Source: Ancylobacter lacus (GTDB lineage: Bacteria > Pseudomonadota > Alphaproteobacteria > Rhizobiales > Xanthobacteraceae). From it: a stretch of DNA of 64,000 nucleotides. The DNA lies in NCBI RefSeq assembly GCF_018390635.1, contig NZ_JAHBGE010000038.1, positions 62,001-126,000 of the forward strand, written 5' to 3'. The position numbers and the translations under genes were made by a program. Shown one piece after another: positions 36,699 to 45,706 of the stretch. The number at the start of each line of letters is the position of its first letter. Within the stretch, counting starts at the first letter, position 1. The notes beneath the pieces are model-generated. The model did no database searches, was not told the DNA's origin, and saw nothing but the letters and a program-made list of their open reading frames with translations.

Positions 36699-37668
36699 CG
36701 CGGCGGCCGGTGAAGGCGAGCAGCAGGGCGAGGAAGATGAGCAGCCCGCTGCCGACCTGCTGCCAGTAGAAGTTCCAGCCGATCAGCAGGAGCCCATTGG
36801 AGACGAAGCCGAGCAGCAGCACGCCCAGCAGGGTGCCGGGGATGTTGGCACGCCGCGTGCGGCTGAGCGAGGTGCCGATGAAGGCGGCGCCGATGCTGTT
36901 GAGCAGATACGCGTTACCCGAATAAGGCACGTAGGCATTGACGTTGGCCGAGATGAGGATGCCGGCGATCGAAGCGATGGCGGCGCTGGCGATGTAGATG
37001 AAGGCCAGCACGGAGCGCACCGGCAGGCCGGAATAGAGCGCCACCTGCGGCTCTGTGCCCACCGCCAGAACCTCCCGGCCGAAGCGCGACCTTGCCAGCA
37101 GCAGCCAGGCGGCGGCGGCGAGGATCGCGACCAGCCACAGCGCCAGCGGTACGCCGAAGACGGCGCCGTGGCCGATGAAGGCGAGCGCCGGCGGGATGCT
37201 GCCGGTCGGAACGTAGACCGGATTGCCGCCATCGGTGGTGAGCTGCTGCAGGCTGTGACCGATGAACAGCGTGCCGAGCGTGGCGAGGAAGGGCGTGATC
37301 GACAGCCCCGCGATCAGCAGCGCGTTGAACAGCCCCGTGCCGATGCCGGCCAATACGCCGAGGACAGCGGCGATCCAGACCGGCTGGCCGGCGATGATGG
37401 CGGAGACGAAGGCAAGGCTGCCGAGATCCACCGCCGTGCCGACGGAAAGGTCGGTGCCGCCCGACGCGACGGTCAGCGTCATGGCGATGGAGACGATCGC
37501 CGCCAGCGCCACATTGTTCACCAGCACGCCGACGATGTTGGAGAGCGTGAGGAAGCCGGGAGCCATCAGCGAGAACGCCACCAGCACCAGGGCGAGCGCC
37601 AGCGGCACGCCGAAGCGCAGCAGGTCCGGCGCGGCGGCGCGCGGGCTGTCGAGGGTCTCGAGGCTCAT
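36688..37668 (-). CDS. ribose-type ABC permease, subunit 2
   Basis: A 326-residue RbsC-type permease with about nine hydrophobic helices and the family motif TVASGGTDLSVGTAVDLGS and SGNAYLLNSIGAAFIGTSLS. It forms the membrane channel together with the related permease encoded just upstream, whose stop codon overlaps its start by four bases (ATGA). The substrate is presumably that of the binding protein at 40322, not necessarily a sugar. Confidence 0.9.
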   Translation of the reverse strand: MSLETLDSPRAAAPDLLRFGVPLALALVLVAFSLMAPGFLTLSNIVGVLVNNVALAAIVSIAMTLTVASGGTDLSVGTAVDLGSLAFVSAIIAGQPVWIAAVLGVLAGIGTGLFNALLIAGLSITPFLATLGTLFIGHSLQQLTTDGGNPVYVPTGSIPPALAFIGHGAVFGVPLALWLVAILAAAAWLLLARSRFGREVLAVGTEPQVALYSGLPVRSVLAFIYIASAAIASIAGILISANVNAYVPYSGNAYLLNSIGAAFIGTSLSRTRRANIPGTLLGVLLLGFVSNGLLLIGWNFYWQQVGSGLLIFLALLLAFTGRRDAA

Positions 37669-38738
37669 GGGCGCGCTCCCCGCCCGGCGAGGCCGGAGGT
37701 GGCGCCGACGACGGCCAGGATCAGCGCGCCCTCGATGCCGTTCACCCAGTAGGACGAGACGTGCAGGAGCTGGAATCCGTTGGCGAGAGCGCCGAGGAAC
37801 ACCGCCGCCAGCAGGGTTCCCGTCACCGTCGGCACCAGCCGCCGCGAGAACATCCGGCCGAGGAAGGCGGTCGCGATCACCGGCAGCAGCATCTCGGCGG
37901 AACCGGAGGTGGCGGCGTTGAGGAAGGCGACGGAGAGGATTCCCGCGACCCCGCCTAGGAGGCCGGCGACGAGGTAGGAGCTGGCGAGATAGCGGGTGAG
38001 GTCGATGCCCGCCGCCCGCGCGGCTTCAGGGTGGCCCCCCACCGCATAGGCCCGCAGGCCCACCGCCGTGAAGCGCACGGTGACGGCGAGGATCAGCCAC
38101 GCCGCGACGAGGACAAGCCCGATGACCGGCAGATCGAACGGCCCGACAAGGTTCAGCGCGTCGATCAGCGGCAAGCCGGCGGGCACCGTGGTGTTCTCGG
38201 TGAGCACCAGCTCCAGCCCGCCGCAGATGTTCATCACCGCCAGCGTCGCCAGCAGGGGCAGGATGCGCAGCCACGTCACCGACAGCGCGTTCAGCGCGCC
38301 GACCGCGAGGCCGGTGGCGAGCGTCGCGGCGACGCAGGCCGTATCCCCGTAGCCCGCCTGGTTGAGGGTGGCGAAGACCGCGGCGGCGAGCCCGAGCGTG
38401 CCGGCGAGCGACAGGTCGATGCCGCCGCGTATCACGTCCGAGCCGCCGGTGATCAGCACCAATGTCAGCCCGAGGCCAAGAATGCCGAGCACGGCGGATT
38501 GCGAGAGGATGAGGCCGATATTGCCGGTCGTCACGAACGAGGGCACGCGCACCGCGAAGAAGGCGACCACGGCAAGCAGGGCCAGCAGGCCGGCGAAGCG
38601 CAGCACGCCGGCAAGGGCGCCGCGCGAAAGCCCCGGGGCCGCCACCGCTTCCGGCGGCGGGGCCGGCCGGCCCGCGCGGGGCAGGTGGAGCGCCTTGAAG
38701 GCGGCGAGCGAGGATTCGAACGAGGATTCAAGCGACAT
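37665..38738 (-). CDS. ribose-type ABC permease, subunit 1
   Basis: A 357-residue RbsC-type permease with a 45-residue polar N-terminus followed by about eight or nine helices and the family parts LVLITGGSDVIRGGIDLSLAGTL and RMFSRRLVPTVTGTLLAAVFLG. It overlaps the ATPase gene by 11 bases and the second permease gene by four, so all three are tightly coupled. Having two different permeases implies a heterodimeric channel, unlike the single permease of the nine-gene operon. Confidence 0.9.
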   Translation of the reverse strand: MSLESSFESSLAAFKALHLPRAGRPAPPPEAVAAPGLSRGALAGVLRFAGLLALLAVVAFFAVRVPSFVTTGNIGLILSQSAVLGILGLGLTLVLITGGSDVIRGGIDLSLAGTLGLAAAVFATLNQAGYGDTACVAATLATGLAVGALNALSVTWLRILPLLATLAVMNICGGLELVLTENTTVPAGLPLIDALNLVGPFDLPVIGLVLVAAWLILAVTVRFTAVGLRAYAVGGHPEAARAAGIDLTRYLASSYLVAGLLGGVAGILSVAFLNAATSGSAEMLLPVIATAFLGRMFSRRLVPTVTGTLLAAVFLGALANGFQLLHVSSYWVNGIEGALILAVVGATSGLAGRGARP

Positions 38739-40254
38739 GGGCGATGCCTTCCGCGCGGGCGCCGGAAACGGAGGCGGCCAGCAGCCGCGCGCCCGTCGTT
38801 TCGGACGGGATGTGCTCGGAGACGATTTCGCCGCGATACATCACCAGAATGCGGTCGCTGACGCCGAGCAGTTCATCGAGATCGGCCGAGAGCAGCAGGA
38901 TGGCCGCGCCCTGTTCGGCGAGGCGGGCTATCAGCCGGTAGATCTCGGCCTTGGCGGCGACGTCGACGCCGACCGTCGGCTCGTCCAGCACATAGATGCG
39001 GGACTGGCGGGCCAGCCATTTGGCGATCACCACCTTCTGCTGGTTGCCCCCGCTCAGTGTCCGCACCGCCGCTTCCGGCCCGGAGGTCTTGATCTTCAGC
39101 TCGTCGATGAGCCTGGAGACACGAAGCCGCTCGCGGGCCCGGTCGATGAAGCCGAAGCGGCTGAACGCCGGAAGGCTGGCGAGCGTCGTGTTCTCGTCGA
39201 CGGCGAGCGCCAGCGCGACGCCCTGCGCGCGGCGGTCCTCCGGCACCATGGCAATGCCCCGGCGGACGGCCGCGCCGGGGCTGCCGAGTCGCACCGGCCG
39301 CCCGTCGACCTCGATCCGCCCGGTCCTGGCGGGCGAGAGGCCGAACAGGCTGCGCACGAGATCCTTCGCGCCGGAACCCAGCAGTCCGGTCAGGCCCAGA
39401 ACCTCGCCCCGGTGCAGGGTAAAGGACACATCGCGGAAGGCCGGCGGCGCGGCAAGGCCGGAGACGCTCAGCACCGGCGCGCCGGCCGTCGCGTTGTGGC
39501 GGGGAAAAAGGTCCTTCACGTCCCGGTCCACCATCAGCCGCGTGATCTCGGCGGTGCCGGTGGTGCGCGGGTCGACATGGGCGACGTCCCGCCCGTTGCG
39601 CATCACGGTGACCGCGTCGCAGATGCGCTCGATCTCGGCGAGATAGTGCGAGATGTAGATGCTGGTCAGGCCGTGCGCCTTGAGCTGGCCGATCACCTCG
39701 AACAGATGATCCACCTCGCGACGGGAAAGCGAGGCGGTGGGCTCGTCGAAGACGATGATCTTCGGGTCGGCGAGCAGGGCGCGGGTGATCTGGACAATCT
39801 GCTGCTGCGCCGTCGTCAGGTCCTGGATCAGCGCTCCCTTCGGCAGCGCGATGCCGAAGAAGCGCTCCAGCAGCCCGGCGGCGCGGCGCTCCAGTCGCCC
39901 GCGCCACAACCCGTGACGCGAGCCCGATCGTTCCTGGCCGAGAAACAGCGCCTCGCCCACCGTGGCGGTGGGCACCAGCAGCCGGTCCTGATGGATGAAG
40001 GCGATGCCGAGCTCTTCGGCTCCCCGCGGCGACAGCGGGCCGAGCGGCGTGCCGCCGACCTCGATGTCGCCCGCGTCGGGCGTGACCAGTCCGGCGAGGA
40101 TCTTGATCAGCGTCGACTTGCCGGCGCCGTTCTGGCCGACGAGGCCGTGCACCGTTCCCGGCGCGACCGTGAGCGAGGCGCCGTCGAGCGCCCGGGTGGG
40201 ACCGAATGTCTTGACCAGCCCGCGCATGGCGAGCGTCGGCGCGAGAATTGTCAT
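38728..40254 (-). CDS. ribose-type ABC ATPase, RbsA-like tandem domains
   Basis: A 508-residue protein with two fused ATPase domains, the RbsA/MglA layout. The first has Walker A GQNGAGKSTLIKI and Walker B KIIVFDEPTASL; the second has the weaker GLLGSGAKDLV, signature LSGGNQQKVVIAKWL and IYVLDEPTVGVD. The signature of the first domain (DLTTAQQQIVQITRAL) is the usual degenerate one. It powers import with the two permeases downstream and follows the binding-protein gene by 67 bases. Confidence 0.93.
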   Translation of the reverse strand: MTILAPTLAMRGLVKTFGPTRALDGASLTVAPGTVHGLVGQNGAGKSTLIKILAGLVTPDAGDIEVGGTPLGPLSPRGAEELGIAFIHQDRLLVPTATVGEALFLGQERSGSRHGLWRGRLERRAAGLLERFFGIALPKGALIQDLTTAQQQIVQITRALLADPKIIVFDEPTASLSRREVDHLFEVIGQLKAHGLTSIYISHYLAEIERICDAVTVMRNGRDVAHVDPRTTGTAEITRLMVDRDVKDLFPRHNATAGAPVLSVSGLAAPPAFRDVSFTLHRGEVLGLTGLLGSGAKDLVRSLFGLSPARTGRIEVDGRPVRLGSPGAAVRRGIAMVPEDRRAQGVALALAVDENTTLASLPAFSRFGFIDRARERLRVSRLIDELKIKTSGPEAAVRTLSGGNQQKVVIAKWLARQSRIYVLDEPTVGVDVAAKAEIYRLIARLAEQGAAILLLSADLDELLGVSDRILVMYRGEIVSEHIPSETTGARLLAASVSGARAEGIAHVA

Positions 40255-40321
40255 CGTGCTGCCCGACGGCCGAAGGCGTCGCCGCCTCCGGCTCCATGCG
40301 CCTCGGGAGGAGGCGGATGCC

Positions 40322-41344
40322 TCAGACCTGGCCGAGCTGCTTCTGCACCTCGGCGGCGTTCTTCTTGTTGGCGACGATCGCCGGCAGGAAGGTCTGCGAC
40401 GGCAGGGACGTGTCGCCGTTCAGATATCGGGCGACGTTGAGCACGGCGGTGCGGCCGATCAGCGAGGGCTGCTGGGCCGCCACCGCGCCGGCCGGCGCCT
40501 TCGGATCCTTCACCAGCGCCAGCACTTCCGGCGTGCCGTCGACGCCATAGGTCAGGATTTCGGTCCGGCCGGCGGCGATCAGCGCCTGCGTCGCACCGAG
40601 CTGGGGGATGTCCCAGGCCGACCAGATGGCCGAGATCGAGCCCTTGTCCGGGTATTTGCTCAGCAGCGCGGTGATCTGCGCGTAGGCGTCCTGCACCGTG
40701 TTCGGGATGACGTCGCGCAGCTCCGGCTGCACGATCTTCACCTCGGGATAGTACTTCAGCACCTGGCGCAGCTCGTTGTAGCGGATTTCGCAGACGGGAA
40801 CGCCGGCGAAGCCATTGAAGACAACGATGTTGCCCTTGCCGCCGATGTCCGAGACGAGCTGCAGGGCGAGCTGGGCGCCGAGCGAGAAATTGTCGGACGT
40901 CGCGGTGTTGATGACGTTGGTCGACGGCAGGTCGACCGAGAAGACCGGGATGCCTGCCTGCCGCAGCTTCTTCAGCCAGGGATCGACCACCGAGAGCGTG
41001 CCGAGCGTCTGGATCACCGCATCGGGCTTCTGGGTCAGCAGCGTCTGCAGCTGGCTGACGATGGCCTTGTCGTTGCGTCCGCCGTCGAGCCCGATCGGCG
41101 TGCCGCCCAGCTCCTTCACTGTTTCGATCTGCGCCTGATAGGCCTTCAGGTCGAAGAAGTGATCGGTGCCGGCGACGCTGATGGCAATCGTCTTGCCCTT
41201 CAGCGACGGCGCGGGAGCGTCCGCGGCGGCCGGCGCGGCGGCCTGCGCTAAAGCGGGGCCGCCAAGCGCGAGGGCGCCGGCCAGGGCTGCGCCCGCCTTG
41301 AGAAGCGAGCGACGGGCGATGTGGGCGGAAGCGGGGCTTTCCAT
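40322..41344 (-). CDS. ribose-type ABC substrate-binding protein, Tat-exported
   Basis: A 340-residue periplasmic binding protein with a twin-arginine signal (IARRSLLKAG, Arg11-Arg12) and Ala-rich h-region. The mature part starts KGKTIAISVAGTDHFFD and continues with two Rossmann-like lobes (VSDIGGKGNIVVFNGFAG and SAIWSAWDIPQLGA). It is only distantly related to the two 445-residue binding proteins of this region. It opens the six-gene operon; a perfect palindrome lies 47-60 bases upstream. Confidence 0.9.
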   Translation of the reverse strand: MESPASAHIARRSLLKAGAALAGALALGGPALAQAAAPAAADAPAPSLKGKTIAISVAGTDHFFDLKAYQAQIETVKELGGTPIGLDGGRNDKAIVSQLQTLLTQKPDAVIQTLGTLSVVDPWLKKLRQAGIPVFSVDLPSTNVINTATSDNFSLGAQLALQLVSDIGGKGNIVVFNGFAGVPVCEIRYNELRQVLKYYPEVKIVQPELRDVIPNTVQDAYAQITALLSKYPDKGSISAIWSAWDIPQLGATQALIAAGRTEILTYGVDGTPEVLALVKDPKAPAGAVAAQQPSLIGRTAVLNVARYLNGDTSLPSQTFLPAIVANKKNAAEVQKQLGQV

Positions 41345-41381
41345 CGTTTCTTCAACCTGATTGCCATGCGGACAGGTTCAG

Positions 41382-41404
41382 TAGAACATATATTCTATAG
41401 AATA
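41382..41404 (-). promoter_or_regulatory. shared operator, copy 1 (six-gene operon)
   Basis: A perfect 14-base palindrome, TATTCTATAGAATA (41391-41404), is preceded by a further TAGAA half-site (41382-41386). It lies 38-60 bases before the binding-protein gene. The half-site TTCTAT is the same as in the operators at 33878 and 52502, although here the two halves abut rather than being separated by seven bases. Confidence 0.6.
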
Positions 41405-41462
41405 CGTCAATAAAAAGCTGTTCGTGCGCACACCGGCCGTGCACCCGCGGCGCGCCGCCGCT

Positions 41463-42830
41463 TCAGCCGGCCTGCTCGGCGGCGGTGAAGGTCGATTGCG
41501 GCTGCCAGCGCGGAACCTCCAGTCCCAGATGCGCGCGCAGCGTCGTGCCCTCGTATTCGGTGCGGAACAGCCCGCGCCGGCGCAGTTCGGGCAGCACCAG
41601 CGTGGCGAAGTCGGTCAGCCCGCCGGGAAGCGTGGGCGGCATGATGTTGAAGCCGTCGGCGCCGCCGTTGAGGAAACGCTCCTCCAGCAGGTCGGCGATG
41701 TCGCCCGCCGTTCCCACCACCTGCCAGTGGCCCCGCGCCCCGGCGATGCGGCGGGCGAGCTGGCCGATGGTGAGGTTCTCCTTGCGGGCGAGATCGAACA
41801 GCAGGTGCTGCCGGCTCTTGCCGCCATTGGTCTCGGGAAGCTCCGGCACCGGCCCGTCCTGCGGATAGCCCGAGAGGTCGAAATCGCCGATCATGGCGGA
41901 GAGCAGGCTGATGCCCACGGCCGGGTGGATCAGCTCCTGCAATTCGTCGAACTTGGCCTGCGCCTCGGCGCGGCTGCGGCCCACCACCGGGAAGATGCCC
42001 GGCATGATCTTGAGCTGGTCCTCGCGGCGGCCGTATCTGGCCAGCCGGCCCTTGAGGTCGCTATAGAAGGCCTGTGCGTCGGCCAGCGTCTGCTGGGCGG
42101 TGAAGACCACCTCGGCGGTGCGCGCGGCAAGTTCCTTGCCGGGCTCCGAGGAGCCCGCCTGCACGATCACCGCGTGGCCCTGCGGCGAGCGCGCGACATT
42201 GAGCGGGCCGCGCACCGCGAAGTGCCGGCCGTGATGGTTGAGGACGTGAAGCTTGTCGTGGTCGAAATAGACCCCGCTCTCCTTGTCGCGCCGGAAGGCG
42301 TCGTCGGCGAAGCTGTTCCACAGGCCGAGAACGACATCGACGAACTCTTCGGCGCGGTCGTAGCGGTGTTCGTGACGAGGGTGGCCGGCGCTGCCGAAGT
42401 TCTTCGCCTCCGCCTCGGTGTTGGAGGTGACGAGGTTCCATCCCGCCCGCCCCTCGCTGATCAGGTCCAGCGAGGCGAAGCGGCGGGCCAGCGCATAAGG
42501 CTCGCTGTAGGTGGTCGAGGCGGTGGCGACGAGGCCGATCCGCTCGGTCACGGCGGCGACGCCCGCGAGGAGCGTCGTCGGCTCGAAATAGGCCGCGCGC
42601 GCCACGCGGGTGCCGGTGTCGGCGCTGATGTCCTTCACGGCGACGACATCGTCGAGAAAAATCATGTCGAACTTCGCCGCCTCGGCCTGCCGCGCCAGCT
42701 GCGCATACGCCCTGAAATTGGCACCGAGGTCGGCCTGCGCGTCCTTCTGGCGCCAGGCGGCGACGTGGTGGCCGGGCGCCATCATGAACAGCCCCAGCTT
42801 CATCTGCCGCGGTGTCCGGGCCTTGGGCAT
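41463..42830 (-). CDS. NtaA/DmoA-type flavin-dependent monooxygenase
   Basis: A 455-residue luciferase-like monooxygenase from a different branch of the NtaA/SnaA family than its two neighbours: it starts MKLGLFMMAPGHHVAAWR, as in NTA and dimethylsulfide monooxygenase A, and has SEGRAGWNLVTSNTEAEAKNFG and GHAVIVQAGSSEPGKELAA. It needs FMNH2 from a reductase not encoded in the operon. AGGAGA precedes the ATG. It is the last gene of the nine-gene operon. Confidence 0.9.
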   Translation of the reverse strand: MPKARTPRQMKLGLFMMAPGHHVAAWRQKDAQADLGANFRAYAQLARQAEAAKFDMIFLDDVVAVKDISADTGTRVARAAYFEPTTLLAGVAAVTERIGLVATASTTYSEPYALARRFASLDLISEGRAGWNLVTSNTEAEAKNFGSAGHPRHEHRYDRAEEFVDVVLGLWNSFADDAFRRDKESGVYFDHDKLHVLNHHGRHFAVRGPLNVARSPQGHAVIVQAGSSEPGKELAARTAEVVFTAQQTLADAQAFYSDLKGRLARYGRREDQLKIMPGIFPVVGRSRAEAQAKFDELQELIHPAVGISLLSAMIGDFDLSGYPQDGPVPELPETNGGKSRQHLLFDLARKENLTIGQLARRIAGARGHWQVVGTAGDIADLLEERFLNGGADGFNIMPPTLPGGLTDFATLVLPELRRRGLFRTEYEGTTLRAHLGLEVPRWQPQSTFTAAEQAG

Positions 42831-42869
42831 GGCGTGTCTCCTTTCGAGCGTGGCGGGTGCCGCGAGCGG

Positions 42870-44264
42870 CTACAGCGCGGGCTCCGCTGCGGGAACCGGG
42901 AGCCTGCGGAAGCGGGCGGCGGGATGGCGCTCGGTGAGCCGCGCGCCGCGGCCGGCGAACAGCTTCTCGCGCAGCGTGCCGTCGGCGTAGTTCTCCTGGG
43001 CCAGGCCGCGCTTGCGCAGCTCGGGCATGACGTGCTCGGCGAATTCGATGAAGGCGAAGGGCGTGCGCTGGTAGGCGACGTTCACGCCATCGATGCCGGC
43101 GGCGCGCCATTCCTCCAGCCGATCGGCGATGGTCTCCGGCGTACCGACGATGCGGCCGTTATAGGACATGGCGGTGGTGAGATCGCGCAGTCGCACCACC
43201 TTGCCGGGGTTCGCCTCCTCGACGAAGCGCGCGAAACCCTGCAGGCCCTGTATGTTGAAATCGGCCACCGGCCTGTCGGGATCGAGCAGGCCGAAATCGA
43301 CGTCGAGATCGCGGCCGACATGAGCGGCGAGCGCATCGGTGTCAATGTAGTCGTCGAGCTCCCGTGACCTGCGCCACGCCTCCTCCTCGGTGCTGCCGAT
43401 CACGAAGGACAGCCCCTGGAAGAACAGGATGTCGGAGGGATCGCGGCCGAAGGCGACGGCCTGCCGGCGGATGTCGTCGACCGCCCGCCGCGCCCCGTCC
43501 GGCGTCAGGCTGACGATGAAGGTGGCTTCCGCGTTGCGCGCGGCGAAGCGGCGCCCGGCCACGGAGGAGCCCGCCTGGATGAGCAGCGGCGTCCGCTGTG
43601 GGGAGGGCACGCACAGATGTGGCCCGTCGATGCGGTAGCGCTCGCTGCGGTGATTGATGCGGTGGACCTTGCGCGGATCGGCGTAGACGCCGCGCGCCTT
43701 GTCGGCGAGCACCGCGTCGTCCTCCCAGGAGCCTTCCCACAACTTATAGGTTGCTTCGACATATTCTTCCGCCCAGCGGTAGCGCTCGTCGTGGGGGCTC
43801 CGGTCCTCGAAGTCGAAGTTGCGGGCGGCGGCGCGGCTGGTGCTGGTCACGATGTTCCAGCCCACCCGTCCCTTGCTCAGATGATCGAGCGTCGAGACGC
43901 GCCGCGCGAAGTCGAAGGGATGGCTCTGCAGGATCGAGCTGGTGAACATCAGCCCGAGATGCTCCGTCGCGCCGATCAGCGCGGCGGACAGGATGGCCGG
44001 ATCGTTGGCGGGGAAGTGGATCGCCTGCTCGACATAGATGTCGGAGGTGCCGCGATGGACCTCGTCAAGGCCCATCACGTCGGCGAGGAACAGCCCGTCG
44101 AAACGGCCCTTCTCAAGGATACGGACCAGCTCCACCCAGGTGGACAGATCGTTGAATTCGGTCTGGCGCGTCTGCGGATGCCGCCACACGCCGTGATAGA
44201 CGTGCGACGGGCTGTTCATGGCGAAGGCGTTGAAGATCAACCTTCTGGCTGCGGCGTCTGGCAC
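42870..44264 (-). CDS. NtaA/SnaA/DszA-family flavin-dependent monooxygenase
   Basis: A 464-residue luciferase-like monooxygenase closely related to the one at 45707: both have FNxFxMNxxSHVYHGxWRxP, LDHLSKGRxGWNIVTS, YVExxYKLWEGSW and GTPETIADxLEEWxxAGIDGVN. They probably arose by duplication within the operon and act on related intermediates. Translation begins at GTG 44264, preceded by AGGGGAT. It lies 39 bases before the third monooxygenase. Confidence 0.9.
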   Translation of the reverse strand: MPDAAARRLIFNAFAMNSPSHVYHGVWRHPQTRQTEFNDLSTWVELVRILEKGRFDGLFLADVMGLDEVHRGTSDIYVEQAIHFPANDPAILSAALIGATEHLGLMFTSSILQSHPFDFARRVSTLDHLSKGRVGWNIVTSTSRAAARNFDFEDRSPHDERYRWAEEYVEATYKLWEGSWEDDAVLADKARGVYADPRKVHRINHRSERYRIDGPHLCVPSPQRTPLLIQAGSSVAGRRFAARNAEATFIVSLTPDGARRAVDDIRRQAVAFGRDPSDILFFQGLSFVIGSTEEEAWRRSRELDDYIDTDALAAHVGRDLDVDFGLLDPDRPVADFNIQGLQGFARFVEEANPGKVVRLRDLTTAMSYNGRIVGTPETIADRLEEWRAAGIDGVNVAYQRTPFAFIEFAEHVMPELRKRGLAQENYADGTLREKLFAGRGARLTERHPAARFRRLPVPAAEPAL

Positions 44265-44333
44265 GGCCCCGATCCCCTGCTGGCAACGTTCAGCCCGCCC
44301 ACGGGGCCCGATGGGGCCGAGGGCGAGGCAGGC

Positions 44334-45671
44334 TCAAGCCTTCTTGTTCGGCGAGGGACCGTCGAACCTGATCTTGTAATGGTCGCGATATTCCTGGGTG
44401 ACGGCCTCCCATTCGCCGTTGGTCTTGGCGTCGAGATAGGCCTTGGGATAGGTCCAGCCCTCGGGCTTGGGGATGCCGGCCCAGGCCTTGTCGATGTCGA
44501 GCGGGAAGATTTCGGCCTGCGGATCCCAGCTGTCGGGATAGAGCACCTTGGAGACGCGGCGATAGTCGAAGGGCTCGATGCCGCCATTATCGACATAGCG
44601 CTCGATGTAGCCGCCGACGTTATCCTTGGTGATGGTGAGCGAGCGCCAGTTGAGCAGGCGCTCGGAGGCGCGCGGCTGCCAGCCATGCGTGACGTCGTAG
44701 ATGCGCGCCGCGAACAGCGCCGCCGCGTAGGCCGGGCTGTTGCCGCTGGTGGCGAGCTGGGTGCCGGCGGCGATCGCCTTGGCGCCGAGGCTGGTGCCAT
44801 CCGCCGCGACCACGAGCACATCCTCGCCCGGCCGCAGGCCGGCGGCGTTCAGCGCGGCAATGACGCCCTGCCCGACATCGTCGTTCTGCGCGACGATGCC
44901 GACCACGTTGGGGTTGCGCGTCAGCAGGTCCTCGGTCGCCTTCAGCGCGTCCTCGCGGTTCCATTTGCCGGGAAGCTGGTCGACGAGCCTGGTCTTGGGG
45001 TAGTCCTTGAAGGCGGCGTCGCGGCCGGCGCTGCGCTGGCGGTCGGTCAGGTTGCCGTTGGTTCCGGTCACGCCGATGATGTTGCCGCCGCCGAATTTCG
45101 CCGTGACCGCCTTCAGCAGCTCGGAGGTTACCGCCCTGTGGGCGTCGAATTCCTCCGGCACCGCGTAGAGCGTGTAGTAGTCGTTCGCCTCGAAGGGGGT
45201 GAACCAGGGCAGCGAGTCCCAGACATTGCCGATATAGACCTTCGAGTCGCCGGCGATGCGCGAGGCGCCCTTGATGGCACTGCCGTCCGCGAGGTTGAAG
45301 ATCACCGACTGCGAACCGGCCGCCACCTGCTGCTCGAACTGGTTGAGCTGGCGCTGGCTGTCGAACTGGCTGTCGAGGCCGACATAGCTGAAGCCGAGGT
45401 CACCCGTCGCCTTCTCGAACGCCTTGTTGAGGATGACGTTGTACTCGTTGGCGAGAAAGGCCGACAGGAAAGCGAGCTTGCCGTTCGGCGCGGCGACCGC
45501 GACCGAGGGCAACCCCATGGTCGCCGCCCAGGTGGAGGCGGCGACGCCGGCCGAGGCCAGGGCCAGGAAATCGCGGCGCGAGACGCCGTGCGTGTCGAGC
45601 CGCCCCATCAGGTCGTCGACCGTCTTGCGCTCCTCGAGCGTGCGGAGCCAGCGGGGGTTGAAGGTCGGCAT
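44334..45671 (-). CDS. ribose-type ABC substrate-binding protein, Tat-exported, operon copy
   Basis: A 445-residue paralogue of the solo protein at 32507, with the same long leader and twin-arginine signal (GVSRRDFLALASAG, Arg32-Arg33), and a mature domain starting GKLAFLSAFLANEYN. AAGGA lies before the ATG. It is encoded between two monooxygenase genes and serves the ATPase and permease encoded upstream in the operon. The differences from the solo copy concentrate in the first lobe (ALxxxLANEYNVIL versus AYLAWTSRVEYMIQ), so ligand range may differ. Confidence 0.9.
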   Translation of the reverse strand: MPTFNPRWLRTLEERKTVDDLMGRLDTHGVSRRDFLALASAGVAASTWAATMGLPSVAVAAPNGKLAFLSAFLANEYNVILNKAFEKATGDLGFSYVGLDSQFDSQRQLNQFEQQVAAGSQSVIFNLADGSAIKGASRIAGDSKVYIGNVWDSLPWFTPFEANDYYTLYAVPEEFDAHRAVTSELLKAVTAKFGGGNIIGVTGTNGNLTDRQRSAGRDAAFKDYPKTRLVDQLPGKWNREDALKATEDLLTRNPNVVGIVAQNDDVGQGVIAALNAAGLRPGEDVLVVAADGTSLGAKAIAAGTQLATSGNSPAYAAALFAARIYDVTHGWQPRASERLLNWRSLTITKDNVGGYIERYVDNGGIEPFDYRRVSKVLYPDSWDPQAEIFPLDIDKAWAGIPKPEGWTYPKAYLDAKTNGEWEAVTQEYRDHYKIRFDGPSPNKKA

Positions 45672-45706
45672 GATCGGTCCTTTCTGGTGATCGAGGGACG
45701 CGGGGC

